Assembly: GCA_014529385.2 (NCBI GenBank)
Contig: CM043958.1
Coordinates: forward strand, 141,464,234 to 141,528,233
From: Adiantum capillus-veneris
Lineage: Eukaryota > Streptophyta > Polypodiopsida > Polypodiales > Pteridaceae
Direction: 5' to 3'
Length of the DNA stretch: 64,000 nucleotides
Both the position numbers and the translations under genes were made by a program. Below, in pieces: positions 33,533 through 46,025 of this stretch (position 1 is its first letter; each line of letters opens with the position of its first letter). The notes beneath the pieces were generated by a model. The model was given only the letters and a program-made list of their open reading frames with translations, was not told where the DNA came from and ran no database searches.

Positions 33533-34730
33533 TTATACATATAGGGCCTCTGTCTTAAGCCCACACAAAATTGTTATTTTTGCTCTCCAAAATTCATCTT
33601 TTTGAAGATAGTGGCTTTGAGATGTAAGTCCCAAAACTTGTCCACATATTTGTGAATGGATTCGTAGGGAGAGAGTTTCAAGCTTCGCTATTCGGTGAGT
33701 ACTTTGTCTTTGGCATCGGTGGCCAAAAATTGCTTCATGATGGAAGCTCTTAAAGCTTTCCATGTTTGTGGAGCTTCACCGTTGGCCAGTAGGCTAGCCC
33801 ACCATTGCTTGACGGACTTTTGAAAATGCATAGCTACATGGCGTAGCTTAGAGGACTCTATGAAGCCTCATCTCCAAACACCGCATTGAATTGTTGGATG
33901 AAGGTCAAGACTTTGTTCGTAGCACCAAAGATGCCATCGTAGGTAAGGAAAGAGATGTTCTTTCCTTCCTCTTTGAACTTTTTGAGCTTGGATGACCTCT
34001 TCCACGTGGCCTAGGATTTCCTATGGCCTCTTCTTTTTGGTGGTTCAAAAGTTGCACCATCGCTTTCTTCAGAAGATGAATAATTTGAGGAAGATGGAGA
34101 AGAGGGTGACCTCTTTCTCGCCTTTTTCTTGCCTTGTTCCTCCTTGTCTGCACCATCACTTTCTTCATAAGAGGAAGAGGATGAAGAAGATGGAGAAGAG
34201 GGTGACCTCTTTCTCGCCATTTTCTTCTCTTGTTTTTTATCATCCCTCTTTGAATTATAGTGTGGAAAGGTGTGCGATGGTCTTCTCCGTTTAGGAGGTG
34301 ATGGAGAGCGTTTTGCCCGCCGCCTTCGTGGAGCCATCTCCACCGAGGTGGCAAGAGACTCACTTCTTTCTCGTTCTTTTGGTGGGGGCTCTTGAGTTCT
34401 CCTTTGGGAAGGAGATGCGTCATCAGGAAGTAAATTTTTGAGCCCTTTGTATGGATCCTCTTCTTCTTCCTGAAATGGAGAGAGGCCTCTTTTGGAAGTC
34501 TCACAAGGAGGCTTCCTAGATACTCTCTCTTCATGGTGGGGATCTTGGAGAATCCCATGAGCATGAAGCTGCCGTTGCACTTCACTTTGGAGGGATGGAT
34601 TGCCCATGGCTTGTTGAAGCCTAGAAACAAGGTAGTTAACAAGCATATGGGCATCATTAGTAGCCTGCTCATTAGCAAAATCAAAGCTATCAACATAAAT
34701 CTCACTCTCTTTACTATTGTCAGCCATTCT
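33533..34730 (-). pseudogene. Gypsy-like gag, Arg/Ser-rich (second lineage)
   Basis: The main frame (ATG at 34727 to 34011, 238 codons) starts MADNSKESEIYVDSFDF, has a helical region with LVNYLVSRLQQAMGNP, then a long Arg/Ser/Pro/Glu-rich part with a duplicated ARKRSPSSPSSS block. A frame at 33763-33533 may hold further degraded gag. It is followed downstream by an RT fragment (33.06-33.45 kb) and preceded by a PBS at 35111. Relatives of this gag lie at 30.6 kb. It would build the virus-like particle of an LTR element; the basic tail probably binds RNA. Confidence 0.6.
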
Positions 34731-35110
34731 AACAAATTTTTAGGTGTACTTTGGCACTTCAAGTCCTAGTTGCTGCTCTTCTTTACCCCTTTAGAAAAGC
34801 GCTCAAGCTACTCTAGCCGTGGCTCGAATATCATTAATTGCAAGGAATAGAAGAGAGGGTCTTTCAACACCAAAACAGTACCGGCTCCTGTCAAGCTTCT
34901 AAGAGCTCAATAGTGGTTAGGTTGTAGGCAAGCCCCGTAGGACTCCACTATTAAGACCATAGCTCTCGACGGTGATGCCGCGTTATCTGCACGGAGGCAG
35001 GCGCACTGCAAGGCTGAAAAAATCCTATTCTACTTACTCAATTACAAATTAATAATACCAACCATTTATAGCTAGCTTGAGGACCTCCCTTCTTGAGAGA
35101 AAAGAGAAAC

Positions 35111-35127
35111 CTTGTGCTCTGATACCA
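35111..35127 (-). other. Primer-binding site of second Gypsy lineage
   Basis: Reverse complement is TGGTATCAGAGCACAAG, an extended match to the initiator-Met PBS, one base from a likely LTR edge. Confidence 0.88.
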
Positions 35128-35128
35128 A

Positions 35129-35640
35129 TGTAACATTTAATGGCCTAGTAACTTGTGTGTAGCGGAAAATAGCATAAACATAGTGAGCATTTCATTAGAA
35201 TAGATTCCTAATAAGCATAGCAAGAGTGCTTGGATGGAGAGAGCAACAAAAAGCATAACACCTAGTTAGATAGGCATAAAAAATACTTCAAAAGAGAGGG
35301 AAATTAAGCTATTGACAACAGTTGAGGACCGGATTTACATGGAGCCCGGTCCCCCCTCCAAAAGGGTTTGTATTATAGGTTTCCCCCATCAAGGGAGACA
35401 ATTTACAATACAAAACTTTGTGTTCCTTCAATAACTTGATGGTGCAATGAATATGGAAGCTTCAAGCACCATGCACACATTTATAAAACACAACAATTCC
35501 CTCATGGTCTCAGACCCAAGACCTCACACACCTTTGAAGATGGTGAGAGCTAGCAGGGTATGGGAGTAGATTGAGAGGAAGAAGGAGTAGTCTTACGAGA
35601 AAGAAGTATATCTCCTCACATAATCACTCATAATAGCTTA
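35129..35640 (-). repeat. Probable 5' LTR of second Gypsy lineage (outer end uncertain)
   Basis: Starts TGTAACATTTAATGGCC right after the PBS. No second copy was found to the left, so the outer limit is a guess. Confidence 0.5.
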
Positions 35641-35872
35641 GCATAGCTTAGTAATTAGCATGGTAGAGGAGATGAGCATGCATTGAAGCTTGGCTCTTGG
35701 TTGGATTTGCATCGCAAAGCCAAGAGTTGTTGGTGTAGGCCTCCCTTCTCACAAGCTTGGAGTAGATGATGAGCTTTCCATTAAAGCTTGAGAAGTAGAG
35801 AGAGAGAGAGTCTTCTTGCTTCACACATGAGATTGTGTGAGTGTGTGTGTGATAATGCCTTGCCAAAATCAG

Positions 35873-35887
35873 CCCCCCCCCCCCCCC

Positions 35888-35952
<65 letters not shown>
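35873..35952. repeat. Poly-C / (CT)n composite tract
   Basis: About 26 C followed by roughly 54 bp of CT. Confidence 0.96.
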
Positions 35953-35955
<3 letters not shown>

Positions 35956-36234
35956 CTCGGTTTGACCCCTCTTGCAATTTACTCTTGCTGGCATCCCATT
36001 GACCCTGAGAAAAATATCCCAATACCTTAAGGTAAAAAAGCCACCCCACTACACCAAGCCCTTGTTACACTTAGTGATGGTCATGGCAATTGTTCCAGTA
36101 GAGCACTGGGTCATCAAATGTGACCTCGACAACTATATCTTGGAAAGGTTGGTAGAAGCTAACCTAAAGAGTAGTGAGAGGAATAAAGTTTACATAAATG
36201 TCAGGCCCATGCTTACACGCATCATGCCCTAGAC

Positions 36235-36833
36235 ATGATTAAAGATTTACTGGAGGTGGAACTACAGCTAGACGTCTTACACAAGGCAAAGCATTCTATC
36301 AAAGATGTGGGAAGCCCTTCAACAACACCCACCAAGAGGAGAACATGTGGCACAAGCTCCAAAGCATCAACAACTGATCATAGTGAAGCTACAAAATTAG
36401 ATTTTGAGCTTCACAGGAAATCAAGAAGAAAGAGGACACCCCCTCAAAATATTGGTCATCAGAAGAGGAGGAATATAAAAGTCCCTCTAATAAAAAAATC
36501 CGCAACAAATAGAGAAAATCCCCAAGTCACAAGTGTAACATTCTATGGAAGAAGCTGAGTAGTTAAGAGAAGAGCGCCAAGCAAAAGGAGCCGAGGAAAA
36601 GAAGAAAAATAGCAAGAATCATTTCCATCTGACACTGATGATGTAGAACTAGATGCATGGCTCAAGAAGATTAATGAAGAGAGAAGACAAAAAGCTCAAG
36701 CTAAAATCAAACTGATCGGATCCATCAGAAAGAGAATTCACAAGGTACTAAAGAAAAAGGTAGAAAAGAAAGCGAAAGAGGAGTCTAAGAGACATAAAAC
36801 AATTAAGTTGGATTCCATATTGGATTCTCCTTG
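36235..36833 (+). pseudogene. Charged coiled-coil-like ORFs, unknown, frameshifted
   Basis: The plus strand encodes a 107-codon Lys/Arg/Ser-rich frame (36235-36558), then in other frames EERQAKGAEEKKK and, to TGA at about 36831, DAWLKKINEERRQKAQAKIK with a highly basic helical end. The pieces look like one decayed protein with two frame changes. Composition resembles retroelement gag tails nearby, but no diagnostic motif is present. Confidence 0.3.
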
Positions 36834-36839
36834 AAGTCA

Positions 36840-39800
36840 ATAGTCACAACATGAGGAGATGGCTCACGACTGCAAAGCTTAGCCAATCATAACTCATAAG
36901 CATAAGAGATAGCCTTGTGACATGTGTCTCCCTTTCCCCTTTTGTGAGAGATTCAGGTAATTAAATAATGCGACTAAACTCTCATTGGACCCCTTTGTCT
37001 TCCGGCCAATAGGAATCAGGCAAGCCATTGGGTTGTTGAATGCTCATTGGACCCCTTGGGAGACTGTCCAATAGTCTTCTAGAGAGATTAATTCTTATTG
37101 ATTCTTTCATCAAGTGTTTTTAAATGAATTAAACTATATGTACTCTAGCCTGATTCTCATTGGTCAACCTCTATGGCCATCCAATAGGATTTGAGTGCAC
37201 CTTATGGGAAACTGGGCTAGGAAGCTGACATGTGTCCCGTATTCCCGTTGTGTAAGAGCCTATGAGTGTGTGTGAGTGTTTTTCTCTCATCCCCTACTTA
37301 CAGGGCTTGCCCCCTCCTATGTAGGAGTCTTGAAGTTTTTTGTGTACACTGACAAAGCATCCAATTTCACTAAGCTTGACCATTTGGACATAACCTTTGA
37401 ATTTTGGAACCTTAGCATTTTGGAAGTCTTAATGGGCTGAACCTTAGGGTCTTTGAAGCCCATTGTTGCACATTGCTCTTTCGCAGATGGCCCCCCCTTT
37501 GGATCCCTATTTTCCCTGCTTTGGATCCCTACTGTGGCCGGTCTGCCAACTTAACCAATATTCTAGCTTTTTCTCCCCTGGCACTTCCCCATATTAAATA
37601 ATCAGTTTAACATGAGAAAATCATTTAGGAGAATTAGATATTAATTATTATGACAATGAGGGGGAGCATTAAAAGCCCATAATAGAGACTAAAAACAATC
37701 ACATCATCTCAACAACTCAGTAAATCTAAATGGCTGTTTCCATTCAGAATAGCAAAACAATAAAGGCATAGAGGCGCTTCTCACCCTCCACACTATCGCT
37801 CCTCTTGTTGAAAATTGAGCTCCCAACACCCCTTCAGTTTCATGCAGCCCTCTTGCAACCTTTTGGAGCCACATTGAGTTTAGGGCATGGCATGCGACTG
37901 TCAATCAAAGCTACATGGCCGCCTCCACTAGAACCCTCAGCAACATTCTTCAATTCTATGAAAAGATACCAACATAGCTAAGATCACACTAACATTCACA
38001 ATCAAGAAACACCTTGCTCAAAGTCCATCTCCTCACTAGTACTCATGGCATCAACACTTCTATATGGATCAAAATCAACACTTGTAAACTCTTTGCAAAA
38101 TCAAAATTCGATGCCATTTCGGATGATAACATAGCTTCACAACAACTCCTCTATACCATGCAACATTGACCTTGAACATGCACTACAAAACACCATCCAC
38201 ACTTGATATACATATACAACTAGTTGCCCCTCAAGGCCATCAAAATGCCTCACAATCCCAATGTATGGCACTCAATAGCATAGGGAATAATGACACGGAT
38301 GCAGTGATGACTCACGTCAGCTACGTCAACACCCATTGCGTAGCGGCTCTCGCCATGTCCTCCATGCCATCCAACAGCTCCCATCGTGCCCTCCATGCCT
38401 TGGTTCACAACCTGCAAAACATAGCGAGTACACAAACAAAATCAATCACATTAAGAACACATAAACTCCCTTCCGAACCACCACAAAAAGCAAGCACCTC
38501 ATTAACACCATCTTCCACGCGCTGCAGGCAGAGGACGACGTGCAAGCTCCAAAATGACAGACACCAAAACTAAGAGAATCTAAACCTAATTACCTTGTCA
38601 CGTGTCCCCCATCCGAACCTTCTATCCCACGGCCAAGAGTTGCACCAAATTTTTGACCTTGCACTAAGGCCTTCTTTCGTAGGCCAAAGAGAGGGGATGT
38701 GTGGTGTTCCCAAAGAACATTTTTCTAAAACAAAGGGGAAAAATCGAGCTAGCAAAAAATAATTTTTTTTTTCAAAAACTTTGCAGGTTTTTTTAGATAC
38801 CCGAAACTATGAAAATTTATGCAATTTTCAAAACATCACGTATGAGGTCGTGCTAGAGTGGTTAGATCAGAGATCTCCTTTATAATCCTTAGGTACAAGT
38901 TTGATTAGCATCAACGTCCTTTTACTCGCTTGTCCCAGTGGAAGGCAAGGCACCCAAAAAGAGGAATTGTAGAAGTTTCCCAAAAATGAGAGAACGTCAA
39001 AATGATTCTAGGACCATAGCAAAGCTAAGGGATAGAGCTAAAGGAATCTTCATACTTTGAAAGATGAGGGAAGAGTAGAGGCGAGCCTTTAAGTCTAGGA
39101 TGGAAAACTAAACGAAACCAAAAACAAATAAATTCAATTGTGCACATGAATGAAAAGGAATATTCAATCACAATCACAATAAAACTTCAAAAGTTCTTCT
39201 AACTCTCTTCTCCTCTAAAGATTCCTTTAGAAAGCCAAAAAGTTACCATTGAAAAGCCCAAGAAATTTCCATTCCATCCATTACTCCACTACTGAGAAGA
39301 CATTAAGATGGCATAATGGCATAAGAAGGAACTTGTGACTAAATTAAATTAGAGGCCATAGAGAGAAGCTATGGAGTCCTTGATAAATTTTTGAGCCCTA
39401 GTGTCAAAGTTTTTTTTTTGGCTAGTGTAGCAAGTCTCTCCCCTACATCTTGTGAAAATTAAAGCTCCTTTTCCCCTTGAAAGCTGAAACCCTAAAGTTT
39501 TGCATGTGGATAAGGTGAGCTTCTTATAAGGATCGAAACTTGTTTGATTCCCTGTTGATTCATTGTAGTCTCTTGATCAACTATAAATCTGTGAAGCCCA
39601 AATCCAGTTAGCTCCTTGCATATGAACGAATACAAACTGATACTTGTACATGTACAGGGCCATAAAAAACAACAATATGATCACACACAATTTTGTTATC
39701 GGGTCTCTTAAGTGTTGCATTTACCAATAATGTAAAAATGGGAAGGGGTCTAGCTACAATTGCCCTATGTCTTTAAAAGAAGAGAGAATTAAAGGAAAAA

Positions 39801-40560
39801 AACACCCATGAAATTTGTGGAAACTTTTCTATCAAGTTTGGATGGATTGCTCCAATTTTTGACCAATTTATTCCTTTTTTACGATTATGAACTCCTAGTT
39901 CTATCATCTTCTATTGAGGGCGAACAATTTTGCCATGAAAGTTGAATTAAAAATTTCATTGGAGATGTTTGCAAGGTTAACAAAGGGTGTTTTTTGGAAC
40001 TTTGGAAAATTGTAAGGGCGGTTTAGGATTTTGTGGCAAAATATGCAAGATATTTTGGAAATATTTAACATTTGGGGGGTATTTTGAATTTTTTAACAAA
40101 TGTTAGGGTATTTTGGTAAATTTTTAGTAAAATAAATAAATGTCCGATTTTGTAGCACCAAGAAGGTTTTTAACGTAAGAATTTAGATTCAGATGACCCA
40201 ATAAATCCAAGTAGAGCCACATTGTATAGAGAACTCTTGAAATTGCTTGATTACAAAAGAACTTTGTGGTATAAATGATGAACTAGAAACCCTCACCTTC
40301 TTTTAGTGACACCAATTAGGTCTCCCCAATTTCGTAAAATTAAAAAGCCTTTCAAAACATCAAAAGGAAATAAGTGAAGAGTGAGTTTAGGAAATGAAAA
40401 GACCCATGGAAGTGGAGAGTCAAAAGAATTTTTGTGTTTATATAAAGAGAGATGGTCGATTGCACATTGTTGCATTTGTCTTTTTCTTTGCTTAATTTTC
40501 CTTTAGAGTTTTCTTCTCTCGATGTGGATTTTATTTTTTTGGGTGATCGTTTATTCTTTT
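36840..40560. other. No gene recognised
   Basis: Contains several short CTCATTGGACCCCTT / CCAATAG inverted motifs at 36980-37190, a dispersed repeat near 40370, and AT-rich sequence. Open frames lack motifs. Confidence 0.5.
40370..40430. repeat. Dispersed repeat, copy 2
   Basis: TAAGTGAAGAGTGAGTTTAG and AAGACCCATGGAAGTGGAGA match the copy at 32703-32770 with scattered substitutions. Confidence 0.75.
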
Positions 40561-40594
40561 TTTTTTTGTGGGGGTTTTTTTTTTCTTTGGGGTG

Positions 40595-40634
40595 TTTTGG
40601 GGGGGGCGGGGGCGGGGGCGGGGGCGGGGGCGGC
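40595..40634. repeat. (GGGGGC)n G-rich tract
   Basis: A G run followed by about five GGGGGC units. Closely spaced runs of five G could form a G-quadruplex. Confidence 0.9.
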
Positions 40635-42270
40635 CATGAGTACCCAAGTAGAGATGTTTTGGGGTGTGTTAGGTAAATCAAACACACCCCAAAGTAGAGA
40701 TGTTTATATGAGAAAGGCAAGCAATAAGCTTCAATAGTTTATTTTACAAATGTCACGCAAAGAGCATAATATCTTTGGAAGTTTATACAAAGCGTGCACC
40801 TGGAATATCTTGAAAATGTTCTTTTCAAAGTATTATTATTGAAAAACACGAAGCACATTCATCCTTGGCTCTTGTGAGCACGTCAATTTGCCATGCTTAA
40901 ATTTTTAATGTCTTCAAAAGTAAGATCCATGTCTCTGTCTATGATTTTTGGACCAAGTCCCTTTTGTTGTAGCTCTTCTTTTATTGTCATGGCTTCGTCT
41001 ATTCCTTTCTTTTATATTCCAAAAGCATGCGTGGCCACAATCATCATAGAGATCAAAGGATATCATACTCAACCACGTTGATTATCGATAGCTTTGCGTG
41101 CCAATGTTCAAGAAAAGTGCGTCTCAGTTTACTATCTTGCCACTTTGAAAAATCAACAATGCCGGTTGAAAGCAAGAGGAAAACGACAAATTCCGCCTAG
41201 AGTTTAAGATAAATAGTTTAGAATTTATGCCAACCAAAAACCTTCGGGTAATTGAAAATGATTGCTCAATAGCTAGCTTTACGGAGATTATTCAAGAAAT
41301 TAGGGAAATAATATCCCTTGGAAAGAGGAAGAACTCCGGACGAGTGGAATCAGGCCACTCCGCCTCGATGGGTAAGTAATCATGGATATTTGGCTAGCCT
41401 AGGGCTGGCCCTTTGTAATATTCTGAGATGTCAAGAGGCACTTCAAGGATTGATACGAGCTTGCGGCTTCTTGGTACAGCTCTTCAAGATTTAATACATA
41501 TACCCACTCTACACTTCAATTAGCACAAACAACAAAACAGGCATGAGATAGGCTAGCTTCTTCGCATGTACACTCTAGTTCTTAAGAATTAGGAACCGGT
41601 TCTAGATGCCAACACAATATGCAAAGCTAGATAGATTATAGTCCTCACAAACACAAGCATATAAATAAAGTTTTGCGTGTAAATTGTTCGATCCAGCTCA
41701 TTATTAACGAGATCATCAATATCTTGTAAGCAACTTTAGGCCTTGCATGTATTGCCTCCTTGCAGCAAGTGTTTGTGGCTACACTGCCACTTCCAGCTTC
41801 AAACATGTCTACTTTAATAGTTCCAAGGGATGATGTTCAATATAAAAAACAAATATACTAATATTGAAGCTTGAACAAAGGTCCATTTCCAATCCTCTTC
41901 AGAGATTGAAGGGACTAGATTTAAAGACATCGAGACGAGACGGAATAAAAATAAAGGTAGGGCCACGAAAAATGCCCTGTCGACAATAAACACCAACATA
42001 AAACAAAGAGCCAAGAGCTGTATCATGAATAAGGACTCCGATCAACCACGACATTTGAATAGCAGCGGAGTTAACTATTAAAGAATTCAACATACATACA
42101 TATAAGGAACTGTGAGTCCAAAATTGTTCAAAATTCATGGTTATCTGGATCAAAATATGCGGACATGATCAGATACTCGCCTTACGGAACTTCATACACA
42201 GCACAGAGAACAATTGAACTAAAACCTTGCTGTTGCTCAAGCATTTAACTTGTTATATAACCTGCTCTCT
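40635..42270. other. No gene assigned
   Basis: Contains the minus-strand stretch AMTIKEELQQKGLGPKIIDR near 40930-40990, slightly reminiscent of a PPR-like helix pair but isolated. Possible 3' exons of the 42.3-43.06 kb gene may lie at 41.9-42.1 kb but their phase did not fit. Confidence 0.35.
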
Positions 42271-42273
42271 TAC

Positions 42274-43056
42274 CATCTCTATTGAGTTAAAGAGACCAAT
42301 CTTGCTCAAGCGCATGGAAAATTCCCTCTGCAAACATACGTGACTTGCAGCCGCATTTGACATCCAAAATATGTACAAACACATGAAAAGACAACCTTAC
42401 TCTGTCACATAATTCTTCATGACTGTTCAAATCTGATAAAGGAAATATTACAAGAGATTAGGGTGAACTCAAGTAGAGCTTATGCAAAAACAACCGCCAT
42501 CTACGACAAGGTCGTCTACCTAGGTCATGTCAATTGTACAACAGCACCTACTCGTCAGAGTTTCGCTGCAAGGACAAAAAGAGGCTTACACAATCCTGTT
42601 ATTTCTTGCAGAGAGCCTGCGCAGCAGTTCTCGGCACTGACGTTGATGAAGCTCCTCCTCATCGCCCACCTGCGAAGGCCCTGCTAAGAAGTTGTCAACT
42701 GCGATTCGGGCGGCCGCCTTTTGTGAGGAGGGAGGCTGTCCAAACCGCAAAAACCCTAAACTCGCTACTCTGAGGAGCTTCGATGGCAGGCGCTTGTGGG
42801 AAAACTGATCTCCATCTCTCTGCGGATCAAGATCAAGATCAATATCAACCCTCTTAAATTCCCGAAGCTGTACATGTGAAGAAGAGGGCGGCCATTCCTG
42901 TGGGTTGCTCTGCGTCGTCTTCTGCTTCTGGCGATGGCTGCGAGAGGGATCCAAAGGGAAGGGTTCGATGGGCTCCTCGTTTTGCCCTCCTAAAACGCGG
43001 GTATACTTCCTGCGCCTGTTAAACAGCCCGTATTTGCTAAGCCAGTGAAGGCCCAT
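42274..43056 (-). CDS. Candidate gene with small exons, unknown function
   Basis: A 156-codon frame from ATG at 43056 is rich in Arg, Gln, Ser and Pro and starts MGLHWLSKYGLFNRRRKYTR. Downstream lie two small exons with good splice sites: 42432-42401 (32 nt; acceptor TTTATCAG, donor GTAAGG) and 42327-42274 (54 nt; acceptor GTTTGCAG, donor GTAAGAG). They join in phase as SHEELCDR plus REFSMRLSKIGLFNSIEM. Joining the first ORF to the 32-nt exon needs a different donor than I could fix. The local composition (balanced GC, no repeats) looks like a host gene rather than a transposon. I do not recognise the family. Confidence 0.5.
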
Positions 43057-43284
43057 AACTCGGCTGATGAGAGCTCCTTATTTTCATTGCCGTTCTGAAC
43101 TCAATATTTGTAAATGCATGTACTTGAAAGCGTATCGCTCCTATAAGTTAGTCCCTTTCTATCCCTTTCTACAGAAAGCATACCTGTTGACCAAATTCGT
43201 TTAGCCCACGCCGACTGCCCACTTCCCATGTATTCTTTTCACACTTACACTCTTTTGCGCTCTACATGGCCGAGATTACGCTAA

Positions 43285-43289
<5 letters not shown>

Positions 43290-43339
<50 letters not shown>

Positions 43340-43395
43340 AGAGTTGACACGAACATGCAAGCAAATGCATGTGTGTGTGTGTGTGTGTGTGTGGG
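43290..43395. repeat. (TG)n(AG)n and (TG)n tracts
   Basis: TG then AG repeat at 43287-43336 and a second TG tract near 43370-43393. Confidence 0.95.
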
Positions 43396-44150
43396 CATAT
43401 CTATCATAGTGTAGTGAGAATGTGAGGGCAAGAGTGGAGGAGAGAGAGAAACACGAGAGTGCGTGTGCAAATGCGTGTGGGTACAAGCTTGATAGGCAAT
43501 CTTAAAAATGAGAGCTTTGCAAATCAATGCCACAAGGGAGCGCCCCCCTTCCCCTACCAAGGTCTATCTAGCCAAGCCGCCTGACTCCCCAAATTATCGC
43601 CCATGACCTGGTAAATGTGGGGTCCTTGAAAAATGGGTTAGAGGGTCAAAAATAGGATGCCCTCCATTGATGACCAGAAACTAAAGTGATCAAATATCAT
43701 GTGGGCACTCCCTAGGATCAAAGCCTAAGAGTCTGGCCTCACAAGGTTGAGCACAACAAAAAAACAAGTTCTCTCTCTCGCTATATCCAAGAAGAATGCT
43801 TAGGATATGACCCTCAAAACTCCAACACCCCCTCTCAAATCATTGGTACATGCCAAAGTCCAAAGGCTTGGAGGCCATAGAAAGCAACGAAGAAATTTGA
43901 CGAGTCCACCACAACCAAAAAGATCATATGATCAAAGACACCACCTCTTAAATGAAACTTGCAAATCTCTAAGAAAGACAATCATGTCCACCAATAGAAA
44001 GTCAATAGGCACACTAAGAGAAAGTTGGACTCATTTTTGGCCTTTCAGTTTTAGAGAGAGAGTGGCGCTCGACCAATGAGGAAGAGGCTAATGTTACGTT
44101 GAGAATCGACATTTTAGAGCCAAGCTCTTTTAGAAAAAAGGGAGAAAATA

Positions 44151-44430
44151 TTATTTTTGTTCATCAAATTGCACAATTTCACGCTTCAAAGGCATAAATG
44201 TCATAAGTCGTACTAACTCTGTACCGACGAATTTCAGAACTTTCATTGAAGACTCTATCCAGTATCTATGTTCCCGCTCAAATATGACTTTGAGTAGCTC
44301 TACTTCCCTCTCAAAACTTCTTCCCTTTTTCATATTTGCGCTAACCTTTCTGTGTATTCTAGTACACACCATGACTACTTCTCGAAGGCCTAGCACTACC
44401 ATTGACTTTGTTAGCATTTTAATAGCTATA
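44151..44430 (-). pseudogene. Fragment related to the plus-strand gene at 44.7-45.8 kb
   Basis: The C-terminal part of a minus-strand frame reads SSMKVLKFVGTELVRLMTFM followed by PLKREIVQFDEQ. The plus-strand gene has KSLKYSIATKIVRLALFMPL and then FFFDEQIR at the same spacing. The shared pattern (S-LK...T..VRL..FMPL...FDEQ) indicates diverged inverted copies. It also holds a charged helix ANMKKGRSFEREVELLKVIF. Function unknown. Confidence 0.5.
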
Positions 44431-44681
44431 TTACACATGATCAAGCATGGATACCATCTCGAATAACTATCGATAAGTTGGGTTCTACTACAAATTAGGA
44501 GGAGGAAGAGGAGGCAACACAATGATTTCGTGGAGGCTTTCAAGGGACAAGTTAAAGAGTTTAAAGTGTGTGCACAAAGCAAGCAGGTGAAAGAGGTCCT
44601 CATACAACATGCTTTCCAGCATGCAGACTTAAGGTTGCAAACATCTCCTCCAAGTTTTCCACGGCATCGACCCAACTGTAA

Positions 44682-45756
44682 GTTATTTTGAGCATCTCAT
44701 TAGTACATGATTATATTCGAAGGTTAAGTGGTGGATATCATCTTTGGTATGTTTTAGATATTTATCCATCGAATAGGACAGATTGGCAACCAGTTGAGAG
44801 CATAGTTGGGATTTTTGATGCTTTTCATGCATTTATTGGTGAGCAAATGTATCGAGGAAGAAAACACAAGAAACTTGCAGACAATGGAATATTCTTTAAT
44901 GATATGTCATATTTGGAACCAAGAACTTCGTTTAGTTGGGGTCGTGTAGCTCCTTTGTCACTTCCATCCTTTGACAGCAAGGATTGGTCTTTGCCAGCTT
45001 CGCAAACTAATGAAAGCTTTAGTAATAAGTTGTTTCAGGATATACAAAAGTCCCTCAAGTATTCAATTGCCACAAAAATAGTTCGGCTCGCACTATTTAT
45101 GCCTCTTGAAGTGTTTGTAGATTTCTTCTTCGATGAGCAAATAAGAACTACCGTAACAATGTTCATTTGCAAGTCTGAGAGCTGTTTGGACTTAGATGAT
45201 AATTGGGATAGGAAACAGTCACATGGCAAAATTTGTATTTTGCAAAAGAAGTCCATAATTTGCAAGTTCATTATAAGCTCTCAAAATTTCATAGTGTCGT
45301 TTTACTATTTTAGATATCATTTTCTTAGTGGACAGCTTATTCCACTCGACCAAGATACAGAGTCTAGCCTCGTCGAGAACAAACCTTTATCAATGGAGCT
45401 CTACTTTCGAGACAACCTACTTACTGTGATGGAGACAATGTCAAGCACATCTCTTGCATAGCTCAAGCTAGATCTTACATGTGAAGAACTTCCACTTTTG
45501 CCGGAATTGTATGCATCCAGTTTCAACAACAGGAAGGTGCTTACTATATGGATGAATTTTGATTGTCTTTAATACATTAAGACATAGAATCTAACTTTTT
45601 CTTCTTTTCAGATTCCAAGACGCAAGGAGAAAAAAACATTGTGCAAGGAGTCACTCTCAAATACACTTCACTTAATTACTTCCACCGAAAGCTATGTCAC
45701 ATACCTTGTGCACGCAATGAGCTTTAATGCCATGCAAACCATGATGTACTCTTCAA
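44682..45756 (+). CDS. Unknown protein, two exons, one in-frame TAG
   Basis: A frame of about 259 codons is open from 44682 (after TAA at 44679) to TAG at 45459-45461, and continues in frame for 30 codons to a donor (GGAAG|GTGCTT near 45536). An intron ends TTTTCTTCTTTTCAG near 45611. Exon 2 starts ATTCCAAGACGCAAGG and stays in phase to TGA at about 45754. The protein has aromatic-rich stretches (YHLWYVLDIYPSNRTDWQPV) and hydrophobic helices (IVRLALFMPLEVFVDFFFD) but no motif I know. An AG near 44692 could be an acceptor, so 5' exons are likely. Frame and splice phase across the TAG suggest it was recently intact. Confidence 0.5.
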
Positions 45757-45879
45757 AATGACCAATACAGAGACATTTTGTGCCGCTCAAACAATGATTT
45801 AAAAATGTACATTTTTCATTGTCTCAAAACTTTACAAATTGTGTTGTTTCTGTCAAGATGTATACAAGTTATTGCTCCC

Positions 45880-46025
45880 TTTCCCTGCTATTGCTCCCCT
45901 GTCCTCTCCCCCGGTTTGTGCCACTGGTCCCCTGTCATCTCCCCCGGTTGCTACCACTAGCCCCCTGCGCTCTCCCCCGGTTGCTGCCACCGCTCACCTG
46001 CCCTCTTCCCCGGTTGCTGCTACTT
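45880..46025. repeat. 33-bp minisatellite encoding Gly/Arg repeats
   Basis: About five units containing CTCCCCCGGTT(G/T)...CCCCTG. On the minus strand each encodes roughly SNRGRGQGxSG; one unit contains TGA. Confidence 0.85.

Noticed and set aside
33905-34762. 285-residue minus-strand frame overlapping the gag frame
   Set aside because: It lies in a different frame over the same bases; the 238-residue frame has the coherent gag-like N terminus and the relative at 30.6 kb.
40893-41081. PPR-like helix on the minus strand
   Set aside because: Only one weak repeat-like stretch with stops around it; PPR proteins need several tandem repeats.
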